A stretch of 64,000 nucleotides of DNA from CAVRQM01 sp963732775 (GTDB lineage Bacteria > Pseudomonadota > Alphaproteobacteria > Acetobacterales > Acetobacteraceae): positions 992,001 to 1,056,000 of the forward strand of contig CAVTAR010000001.1 in assembly GCA_963732775.1 (NCBI GenBank). The letters are read 5' to 3'. Of the stretch, positions 57,615 through 64,000 are shown piece by piece. Below the pieces are notes generated by a model. The model saw only the letters and a program-made list of their open reading frames with translations. It was not told where the DNA came from and did not search any database. The position numbers and the translations under genes are program-made. Position 1 is the first letter of the stretch. Every line of letters starts with the position of its first letter.

Positions 57615-58307
57615 GTGCCTACCTCCCTCCCATCCCAGCCCGCCCTGCTGGACCTCTCCCGCCAGTTCGGCCTGATCTGGGCCATGCTGACCCGGGGCCT
57701 CGGCCTCTGGGAATCGCGCGAGCGATCGAGCCCGCTGCCGGGGCTGGCCTACCGCCGGGCCAGCCGCCTGGTCGCCCGCCTGCAAGCCCTCCTCGCCCTG
57801 CTCGCCGCCGGCCGCCTGCCCCGGGTGCATCCTCCCCGGCCGCCCCGCCCGCCCAGCGCGGCACCAGCCGCCGTCGCCGAAGCTCCACCCCCGGAGGCGG
57901 CCCCGCCAAGACCGCCGCGCCTGCCGCGCCGGGTCGGTTGGCTGATGGCCCGCGGCATCGAGATCCGCTGGGCCGCGGGCCCCTTCCGGCACTGGCTGCA
58001 GGACCCGCAGGTGCAAGCCTTGCTCGCCCAGGTGCCGCAGGTCCGCAGGCCGCTCGCCGCGCTGTGCCGGATGCTCGCCATCCCGCCCTGGCCGCACCCA
58101 CCCGACGGCCCGCTCCCCCTACCGAAGCCCCGGGTGAGGAAGCCCCGGCCGAAGAAGCCGCGAGGACCGGGCGGCGTGCTGGCACCATCGCTGCATCGAG
58201 ACCGACAGCGGCTTCGTCGATCCCAAGCGCCGTCCCTGGTGGATGCCGCCGCTGTCCAAGCGCCGATGAGGCGAGCGCCCCTGGGCACGCCTATTTTGTT
58301 ACGGTAA
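57615..58307 (+). CDS. Proline/arginine-rich hypothetical protein
   Basis: I cannot name a function for this protein of about 230 residues. An amphipathic N-terminal helix (LLDLSRQFGLIWAMLTRGLG) is followed by a proline-rich linker (residues ~75-105) and a helical second half (HWLQDPQVQALLAQVPQVRR, LAALCRMLAI). Proteins with this pattern occur in Acetobacteraceae. The tail after residue ~185 is doubtful: the third frame reads a more protein-like ending (CIETDSGFVDPKRRPWW, stop TGA near 58268), so an indel near 58170 may be present. GTG 57615 is the first in-frame start; there is no good ribosome site. Confidence 0.5.
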   Translation: MPTSLPSQPALLDLSRQFGLIWAMLTRGLGLWESRERSSPLPGLAYRRASRLVARLQALLALLAAGRLPRVHPPRPPRPPSAAPAAVAEAPPPEAAPPRPPRLPRRVGWLMARGIEIRWAAGPFRHWLQDPQVQALLAQVPQVRRPLAALCRMLAIPPWPHPPDGPLPLPKPRVRKPRPKKPRGPGGVLAPSLHRDRQRLRRSQAPSLVDAAAVQAPMRRAPLGTPILLR

Positions 58308-58399
58308 AATTACAATGACGCCATCGTCCCGTCTCGGTCGCCGCGCCGCGCCTCGTCCGGAGCGCACCGACTTTGCCGGCGGACGTGGGGGCGGCGCCC

Positions 58400-58417
58400 T
58401 TGGCAAGCGCTTGCCAA
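58400..58417. promoter_or_regulatory. Perfect 18-bp palindrome, LacI-like operator
   Basis: TTGGCAAGCGCTTGCCAA is a perfect palindrome with the central CG step and AAGCGCTT core typical of LacI/GalR-family operators. It lies 118 bp before the PQQ dehydrogenase start. No LacI-type gene is in the window. Confidence 0.6.
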
Positions 58418-58457
58418 CCCCCACACTCGTGGTTAGCTTCGCGCAACGTCCAGCCCA

Positions 58458-58491
58458 CTGCGTCGATACGCTGCGTCGATACGCTGCGTCG
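58458..58491. repeat. 13-bp tandem repeat upstream of the PQQ dehydrogenase
   Basis: CTGCGTCGATACG occurs twice in tandem and is followed by a partial CTGCGTCG. It may bind a regulator or simply be a slippage product. Confidence 0.75.
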
Positions 58492-58535
58492 GGGCACGGT
58501 GACGGCAACGAACAACGGGCTATGGGGGAAACAGG

Positions 58536-60231
58536 ATGGGCTACAGAGCAACGATACTGGCCGGGGTCGCCGCCCTGGCGTTCGCGGCGGCTGGCGCCTC
58601 GGCGCAGGAAATCCGCAGCGCCACCAAGTACGGCAACCTCAACACCGTCTCGCAGGACGAACTGAACCGCTCGGCCGCCGACAGCACCAACTTCCTGCAC
58701 ACCAACGGCAACTACGCGCAGACCCGCTACTACCCGAACAGCCAGATCAACACCGGCAACGTCGCCCACCTGCACCCGGCCTGGATCTTCCAGACCGACG
58801 TGAAGGAATCGATGGAGACCTCGCCGATCGTGGTCAACGGCGTGATGTACGTCACCACCTCGTTCAGCCACCTCTACGCGCTCGACGCCCGCACCGGGGC
58901 CGAGCTGTGGCACTACAAGCCGAAGATGGGACCGGTCACGACCTATTGCTGCGGCCCGAACAACCGCGGTGCCGCGGTCTATGGCGACATGGTCTATCTC
59001 GCGACGCTGGACAGCAAGCTGCTGGCGCTCGACGCCAAGACCGGCAAGCTGGTCTGGTCGACCGAGGTCGCCGACCCGGAACTCGGCTACTCCGAGACCA
59101 TGGCGCCCACCGTGGTGAACGGCAAGGTGCTGCTCGGCACCAACGGCGGCGAGTACGGCATCCGCGGCTTCGTCAAGGCGTTCGACGCCAAGACCGGTAA
59201 GCTGCTGTGGCAGTTCGACACCATCCCCGAGGACAGCCACGGCGTCTGGGCGACCACCGATGCCACCGGCCGCGACGAGCACCGCGACATCGCCGCCGAG
59301 AAGGCCGCCTACGAGAAGAACGGCGACCCCTACAAGACCCTCGGCGGCGGCGTGTGGCAGAACCCGGCCGTCGACCTCAAGCGCAACCGCATCTACTTCG
59401 TGGTCGGCAACCCGAGCCCCGACCTCGACGGCGCGGTGCGCCCCGGCGACAACCTCTACACCGACAGCCTGGTCTCGCTCGACCTCGACACCGGCAAATA
59501 CGTCTGCCACTTCCAGTACGTCGCCCACGACGTCTGGGACCTCGACGCGGTGAGCCCGACCGTGCTGGCCGAGGTCGCCGACAAGGACGGCCACATGGTC
59601 GACGGCGTGCTGCATGCCGGCAAGACCGGGCACCTGCTACGTCCACAACGCCGACGATTGCAGCCTGATCCGCTTCTCCGAGGCGATGGTGCCGCAGGAG
59701 AACATGTGGACCCTGCCGACCGCGCAGGGCGCGCGCATGCTGCCGGGCGCCAATGGCGGCGTGGAGTGGTCGCCGATCGCGACCGACCCCGGAGCCCACA
59801 CCGCGTTCGCCATCAACCTGCACCAGCCGATGACCTACACGGTGCAGAACGCGGCCTATCCGTCCGGCAAGCTCTGGCTCGGCGGCGCCTTCAAGGTGAT
59901 CGCCTCCGAGGAGCAGTGGGGCAACATCACCGCGGTGGACTACGACACCGGCCGCATCAGGTGGCAGGTGAAGACCCCCGAGCCGATGATCGGCGGCATC
60001 CTGGCCACCGCCGGCGGCCTCGTGTTCACCGGCGAGGGCGACGGCCATTTCCGCGCCTACGATTCCACCACGGGTGCCAACCTCTGGTCGTTCCAGGCCG
60101 GCGCCGGCGTCAACGCGCCGCCCTCGAGCTACACGGTGGAAGGCAAGCAGTACGTGGTGGTCGGCGCCGGCGGCAACGCCCAGCTCGACTACAAGCGCGG
60201 CGACAGCATCGTCGCCTTCACGCTGGACTGA
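58536..60231 (+). CDS. PQQ-dependent alcohol dehydrogenase, periplasmic (one frameshift)
   Basis: A quinoprotein of about 564 residues with a signal peptide (cleavage near ASAQEI) and eight-bladed propeller repeats (SPIVVNGVMYVTT, FVKAFDAKTGKLLWQF). The vicinal Cys138-Cys139 pair (TTYCCGPNNRG) contacts PQQ, and WDLD holds the catalytic Asp335 plus Asp337. An Asp two residues after the catalytic Asp is the mark of lanthanide-using (XoxF/PedH-type) enzymes, so a rare-earth cofactor is likely but inferred. There is no haem c domain; electrons probably go to the cytochrome encoded next. An extra C near 59638 shifts the frame (KTGHL then YVHNADDCSLIRF). ATG 58536. Confidence 0.92.
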
Positions 60232-60240
60232 GCGCGTCTC

Positions 60241-60304
60241 CCCCACCCCGAAGCAAAGCCCTTGCTTCTCCCTCTCCCTCGGGGAGAGGGCCGGGGTGAG
60301 GGGC
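60241..60304. repeat. Intergenic palindromic repeat, family A copy 4
   Basis: The right arm GGGGAGAGGGCCGGGGTGAG is intact while the left arm is degenerate (CCCCACCCCGAAGC). It lies between the PQQ dehydrogenase and cytochrome genes. Confidence 0.7.
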
Positions 60305-60325
60305 TGCCGCGCACACGATGACGAC

Positions 60326-60886
60326 ATGAAGACCCTCCTCGCCTGCCTCCTCGCCGCCTCCGTCGCCACCTCCGCCCGCGCAGACGAGCCGCCCGAAAAG
60401 GCCGCGATCTGCACCGGCTGCCACGGCGAGACCGGCGTGCCGGCCGACAAGTCGACGCCGGTGATCGCCGGCCAGCAGGAGGGCTACCTCTACCTCGAGC
60501 TGCGCGACTACAAGCTCGGCCGCCGCCGCAACGAGCTGATGCAGTCCATCGCGGCCGACCTGTCCAAGCCCGAGATGCAGGAGCTGGCCGCCTGGTTCGC
60601 GCAGCAGCCCTGGCCGAGCCTCGGCCAGCCATCCGCGTCGGACGACATTGCGCGCCGCGCCGAGATCATCAACGGCTCGGCCGGCTGCAAGGGCTGCCAC
60701 GCCGACGGCTATCTCGGCAACAGCGCGATCCCCCGCTCGGCGTCCCAGTCGTTCGACTATCTCCGCGCGACGATGCTGGCCTTCAAGAGCGGCGAGCGGG
60801 CCAACAACCCGTGGATGACCGCCCTGCTGAAGACGTACTCCGACGACGACATCGACGCGCTGGCGCGGTATCTGGCGGGGCTTTGA
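60326..60886 (+). CDS. Dihaem cytochrome c (c4-like), periplasmic
   Basis: This 186-aa protein has a signal peptide (MKTLLACLLAASVATSARA) and two CxxCH haem sites, CTGCHGETG near residue 29 and CKGCHADGY near residue 116, with Met candidates for axial ligands (ELMQSIA, ATMLAF). It is the likely electron acceptor of the PQQ dehydrogenase 95 bp upstream and would pass electrons to a terminal oxidase. ATG 60326 is the only start that leaves a proper signal peptide. Confidence 0.9.
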   Translation: MKTLLACLLAASVATSARADEPPEKAAICTGCHGETGVPADKSTPVIAGQQEGYLYLELRDYKLGRRRNELMQSIAADLSKPEMQELAAWFAQQPWPSLGQPSASDDIARRAEIINGSAGCKGCHADGYLGNSAIPRSASQSFDYLRATMLAFKSGERANNPWMTALLKTYSDDDIDALARYLAGL

Positions 60887-60976
60887 ACGCGAGGCGACAT
60901 TTCGAGCCCGTTGGTCCACGTCGGCTTCCTGCGGTTCGCCGCGCGGGGGCGCGGTGCTGCTCTGAGACGCCCAGCC

Positions 60977-61108
60977 TCATACCGCCGAGCCACTGATCTA
61001 ACTCGCGGGCCTGAAACGTCGTCATGCCCGGACTTGTTCCGGGCATCCAGGCCCACAGGCACGATCTCGCCGGCTGCACTGGATACCCGGAACAAGTCCG
61101 GGCATGAC
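60977..61108. repeat. Intergenic palindromic repeat, family C copy 2 (compound)
   Basis: Two 29-base arms (61021-61049 and 61080-61108), complementary but for one mismatch, each contain TGCCCGGACTTGTTCCGGGCA or its complement. The flank 60977-61020 is the inverted counterpart of the copy at 48714. The rest of the 262-bp gap between cytochrome and DUF1045 genes shows no gene. Confidence 0.88.
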
Positions 61109-61148
61109 GGCGTTTGACATCCCAAGTCAAATCAACCCATCGGCGGTA

Positions 61149-61817
61149 TCAGACACCGAGCGCCACGCGGTTCAGCAGCGTGAACGGCGCGCGCTCCACC
61201 GACTGCGCGAACACGCACACGTCGCGCACCCGGATCGGCGGGCGCAGTGCCGCCGCGAACCACGCCTCCGCCACCGGCCGCATCGTGCGCGCCTCGTCGG
61301 CGGCCAGCCGCCGCGTCAGCGTCATGTGGAAAAACCAACAGCCGAACACGTACGGATAGCCCCAGCGGCGCAGGTTTGCGTCCTGCGCGGCGTCCAGTCC
61401 GGCGGCGCGGCGGCGTGCCAGCTCCGCCGCCTCGGCGGGCGCGCGGAGACGATCGGCGCCGGCCACCATCGCGTCGCAGAACGCCTGCAACGCGGCACTC
61501 TCGCTGGTCTCGCGCAGGCACAGGAAGCCATCCAGTTCGGCCACCGCGAGCCGCGGCAGGTCGAACGCCGGCACGCACGCGGCGGCCTCGGCCACGCTCG
61601 CGAGCAGCGCTTCGACGCTGGCACCGTCTCGAAGCCGCATCGGCGGCTGCAGCGTTGCGTGGAACCCGTACAGCGCCGGGTCGGCGGTGACGTCGGGCGG
61701 CACGTCCGGCCGGTCGCCGACCACGCCCCCGGCCGGGTCCCGTCCGAGCCACGCCGCGCCGGCTTGCCACAGTGCGGAGTCGCACGCGGGCGCCCAGTAC
61801 AGCGCGTAGCGCGTCAC
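61149..61817 (-). CDS. DUF1045 protein of phosphonate operons (2H phosphoesterase-like)
   Basis: This 222-aa protein starts RYALYWAPACDSALW and has YGFHATLQPPMRLRDG and, in the second half, RWGYPYVFGCWFFHMTLTRRL. The two HxTL motifs (HATL, HMTL) match the 2H phosphoesterase superfamily, to which this C-P lyase-associated family belongs. It probably hydrolyses a cyclic phosphate intermediate of phosphonate breakdown, as PhnP does elsewhere. GTG 61817 overlaps the phnM stop (GTGA), so the genes are coupled. Confidence 0.88.
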   Translation of the reverse strand: MTRYALYWAPACDSALWQAGAAWLGRDPAGGVVGDRPDVPPDVTADPALYGFHATLQPPMRLRDGASVEALLASVAEAAACVPAFDLPRLAVAELDGFLCLRETSESAALQAFCDAMVAGADRLRAPAEAAELARRRAAGLDAAQDANLRRWGYPYVFGCWFFHMTLTRRLAADEARTMRPVAEAWFAAALRPPIRVRDVCVFAQSVERAPFTLLNRVALGV

Positions 61818-62959
61818 GCCACCCGTTCGCCCGCGCGCCACACCGCGCGCGCCACCGGCGTGCCCCGGAACTCCCGCACCCGCAGCAAGTCGGCGCGCAG
61901 CCCCGGCTGCAACCGCCCGCGATCCGCCAGCCCCGCCAGCGCGGCCGGCGCGGCCGTCACCATGGCGACCGCGCGCGGCAGATCCATGCCGGCGACGTCG
62001 CCCGCCGCGATGAACGCCGCCTCCAGCATCGCCGAGGGCACGTAGTCGGACGCCAGCGCATCCACCAATCCCGCGGCGATCAGGTCGCGCGCGGAGATGT
62101 TGCCGGAATGGCTGCGCCCGCGCACCACGTTCGGCGCCCCCGCGATCACCCCCATGCCGGCGGCCCTGGCGGCGGTCGCGGCCTCCAGGCTGACGGGGAA
62201 CTCGCTGATGGTGACGCCGTCGGCCACGTTCTCGGCGATCTCCGCCTCGGTGCGGTCGTCGTGGCTGGCGAGTGCGACGTCCCGGCCGCGCATCATGTGC
62301 AGCAGCGCATCGCGGTTGGGCCGGCGCAGCCGGGCGCGCTGGGCGACGATCTCGGCGATGCGCACCTCGATCTGCGCGTCCGAGGCGCCGCCGCGCCGCC
62401 GCAGGTCGCGGTAGTGCTCCAGGTCCGCGTATTGTCCCACGCCGGGGCTGTGGTCCATCAGGCTGACCATGCGCAGCAGCGGATGGCCGGCGAGCGGCGT
62501 CACCATCTCCATCACGTCGTGCGCCGGCAGTTCGCAGCGCAGGTGCAGGAAGTGCTCGGCGCGCAGCATCCCGGTGCCGGCCAGCGCGTCGAGGTCGGCG
62601 ACGCCCTCGCGCGCGGTCTGCAGGCGGCCCTCGTCGAAGCCGAGGTCGCCCAGGCACAGCGCGTCGAGCACGGTGGTGATGCCGGCCACCGCACATTGCG
62701 CGTCGTGCGCCAGCATCGCCGAGCGCGACGGCCAGCGGGTGCGGCTGCGCGGCTCGACCTGGCGCTCCAGGTTGTCGGTGTGCAGGTCGACGATGCCCGG
62801 CATCACGATGTCGCCGTCCAGGTCTTCGGCGGCGGCGGCGACACTGGGTGCGGCACCGGGCGCGATCTCGGCAATCATGCCGTCGCGGACGACGATCGTG
62901 CCGTGCAGCACGCGGTCCGCCAGCACGAGCCTGGCGTTGGTCAGCGCGAACTCGGTCAT
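61814..62959 (-). CDS. phnM: Alpha-D-ribose 1-methylphosphonate 5-triphosphate diphosphatase
   Basis: This 381-aa metal-dependent amidohydrolase-fold enzyme has MPGIVDLHTDNLERQVEPR (metal His/Asp, residues ~53-71), SLMDHSPGVGQY, LASHDDRTEAEI and GAPNVVRGRSHSGN. It removes diphosphate from the C-P lyase pathway intermediate in the cytoplasm. It overlaps phnL (ATG 62959 / TGA 62956), so it is part of the same phn operon. Confidence 0.95.
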   Translation of the reverse strand: MTEFALTNARLVLADRVLHGTIVVRDGMIAEIAPGAAPSVAAAAEDLDGDIVMPGIVDLHTDNLERQVEPRSRTRWPSRSAMLAHDAQCAVAGITTVLDALCLGDLGFDEGRLQTAREGVADLDALAGTGMLRAEHFLHLRCELPAHDVMEMVTPLAGHPLLRMVSLMDHSPGVGQYADLEHYRDLRRRGGASDAQIEVRIAEIVAQRARLRRPNRDALLHMMRGRDVALASHDDRTEAEIAENVADGVTISEFPVSLEAATAARAAGMGVIAGAPNVVRGRSHSGNISARDLIAAGLVDALASDYVPSAMLEAAFIAAGDVAGMDLPRAVAMVTAAPAALAGLADRGRLQPGLRADLLRVREFRGTPVARAVWRAGERVA

Positions 62960-63636
62960 GCGGGCGTTCCCATCGGGCGCACCTCATAGCGCCGGTCCGC
63001 CACCCGGTCACGTATCGCCGGATCGTGGAAGATCCCCACGACGGCCACGCCGCGCGCCTTCGCCTCGACGATCATTCCCACCACGATGTCGGCCCGCGCC
63101 GCGTCGAGGCTCGCGGTCGGCTCGTCGAGCAGCAGGATGGGGTGCCCGCCGGCGAACCCGCGCGCGAGATTGACGCGCTGCTGCTCGCCGCCGGAGAAGG
63201 TGGCCGGTGCCAGGCCGTGCAGCCGCGGCGGCAGGTCGAGCCGTTGCAGCAGGGCTGCCGCCGCCGCCCGGTCGCAGCCGGGGGCGGCCTGCGCCACCAC
63301 GTCGAGCGCCGAGACGCGCGGCACCACGCGCAGGAACTGGCTGACATAGCCCAACGTCCTCGCACGCACGGACAGCACCGCACGGGGCGGGGCCGCCGCG
63401 ATGTCCACCTCGGCATCGTCGTGGCGCACGAGGATGCGGCCGGCGTCGATGCGGTTGGTGCCGTACAGGCAGCGCAGCAGCGTGCTCTTGCCCGCACCCG
63501 ACGGTCCGGTCAGCGCCAGGCACTCGCCCGCGGCCACATGCAGCGACACCTCGGCCAGCACGTCGATCCGCACGCCGCCCTGCAGGTGCAGGGTGAACCC
63601 TTTCGCGAGCGCCTCGGTGCGCAGCAGCGGCGTCAT
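62956..63636 (-). CDS. phnL: Phosphonate C-P lyase system protein PhnL (ABC-type ATPase)
   Basis: This 226-aa ABC ATPase-like protein has Walker A TGPSGAGKSTLLRCLYG, FSGGEQQRVNLARGF and Walker B ILLLDEPTASLD. PhnL associates with the C-P lyase core rather than with a transporter. Typical RVSALDVV and LGYVSQFLRVVPR elements are present. ATG 63636 overlaps the phnK stop. Confidence 0.93.
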   Translation of the reverse strand: MTPLLRTEALAKGFTLHLQGGVRIDVLAEVSLHVAAGECLALTGPSGAGKSTLLRCLYGTNRIDAGRILVRHDDAEVDIAAAPPRAVLSVRARTLGYVSQFLRVVPRVSALDVVAQAAPGCDRAAAAALLQRLDLPPRLHGLAPATFSGGEQQRVNLARGFAGGHPILLLDEPTASLDAARADIVVGMIVEAKARGVAVVGIFHDPAIRDRVADRRYEVRPMGTPA

Positions 63637-64000
63637 CCGGCCAGCGCGGAGCTGACCAGGAGCTGCGTGTAGGGATGCTGCGGGTCGTCCAGCACCTGGT
63701 CGGTCAGCCCCTGTTCCACCACGCCCCCGGCCTGCATCACCAGGATGCGCCCGGCGAGCAGGCGCGCCACGGCGAGGTCGTGCGTCACCAGCACCACGGC
63801 CACGCCCAGCCGGGCGACCAGGCCGCGGATCAGGTCGAGCAGCCGCGCCTGCACCGAGACGTCGAGCCCGCCGGTCGGCTCGTCCATGAACACCAGGTGC
63901 GGCTGCGTCACCAGCGTGCGGGCGATCTGCAGCCGTTGCAGCATCCCGCCGGAGAAGGTGCGCGGCAGGTCGTCGATGCGGTCGGCGCCGATCTCCACCT
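63633..64000 (-). CDS. phnK: Phosphonate C-P lyase system protein PhnK, C-terminal part (5' end outside window)
   Basis: About 122 residues are visible: the ABC signature FSGGMLQRLQIARTLV, Walker B LVFMDEPTGGLDVSVQARLL, the H-loop LVTHDLAVARLLA and the family tail DDPQHPYTQLLVSS. PhnK binds the PhnGHIJ complex and drives its ATP-dependent step. The rest of the operon, presumably phnG-phnJ, should lie beyond the right edge. Confidence 0.92.
   Translation of the reverse strand, partial: VEIGADRIDDLPRTFSGGMLQRLQIARTLVTQPHLVFMDEPTGGLDVSVQARLLDLIRGLVARLGVAVVLVTHDLAVARLLAGRILVMQAGGVVEQGLTDQVLDDPQHPYTQLLVSSALAG

Noticed and set aside
60977..61108. Insertion sequence ends or an attachment site
   Set aside because: Inverted arms enclose only about 30 bp with no transposase, and the element recurs in other gaps, so a short palindromic repeat fits better.

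Overview
This window is a stretch of chromosome from a very GC-rich alphaproteobacterium. Gene order (dusB-ntrB-ntrC beside ispF), an ETF-quinone oxidoreductase, a PQQ alcohol dehydrogenase with its own cytochrome c, a PEP-CTERM protein and the wording of many proteins suggest Rhodospirillales, most likely an Acetobacteraceae-like organism. That placement is inference from gene content. I see no rRNA, tRNA, CRISPR array, prophage or insertion sequence.

Layout. 1-6 kb: the end of a polyprenyl synthase gene, an RTX-like secreted protein, then a carbohydrate-uptake operon (Gfo/Idh/MocA oxidoreductase, binding protein, two permeases, no ATPase). 6-13.1 kb: a bacterial alpha-2-macroglobulin followed by penicillin-binding protein 1C. 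13.2-19.7 kb: a lower-GC orphan gene, a ClC channel with CBS domains, NnrU-like and DUF4142 proteins, a beta-propeller protein, and a divergent LysR/SDR pair. 19.7-31.8 kb: a fatty-acid beta-oxidation island with acyl-CoA ligase, FadL and a thioesterase on the minus strand, and a MerR regulator, thiolase, hydroxyacyl-CoA dehydrogenase/enoyl-CoA hydratase, acyl-CoA dehydrogenase, ETF-QO and an SDR on the plus strand. 31.8-37.8 kb: a beta-propeller, a small lipoprotein, ispF, and dusB-ntrB-ntrC. 38-40.5 kb: a TonB C-terminal remnant, an enolase-superfamily dehydratase and a hydroxyacid dehydrogenase. 40.5-47 kb: a nucleotide-sugar and glycosyltransferase cluster that reads as UDP-L-FucNAc synthesis (fnlA, fnlB and an epimerase). 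47-48.6 kb: a DUF1223 protein and a PEP-CTERM protein with a sigma-54 promoter. 48.8-54.7 kb: one minus-strand operon joining a polyamine-type ABC importer to dihydroxyacetone kinase (dhaL-dhaK). 54.8-58.3 kb: a periplasmic catalase-like protein, a Fic protein, an SDR and an unknown protein. 58.5-60.9 kb: a PQQ alcohol dehydrogenase and a dihaem cytochrome c. 61.1-64 kb: the end of a C-P lyase phosphonate operon (phnK, phnL, phnM, DUF1045).

The assembly carries many small indels, mostly single-base insertions. They are isolated in the macroglobulin, ntrC, LysR, the enolase-family gene, fnlA, fnlB, the polyamine-type operon and the PQQ dehydrogenase. They are dense, often less than 100 bp apart, across 23.7-28.7 kb, where the thiolase, FadB-type and acyl-CoA dehydrogenase genes are broken many times. 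In each case the correct reading continues in another frame with no loss of family motifs, so I annotate these as single intact genes with probable sequencing errors rather than as pseudogenes.

Three families of short palindromic intergenic repeats recur. In two places a repeat appears to supply the start codon or the N-terminal codons of the gene behind it.
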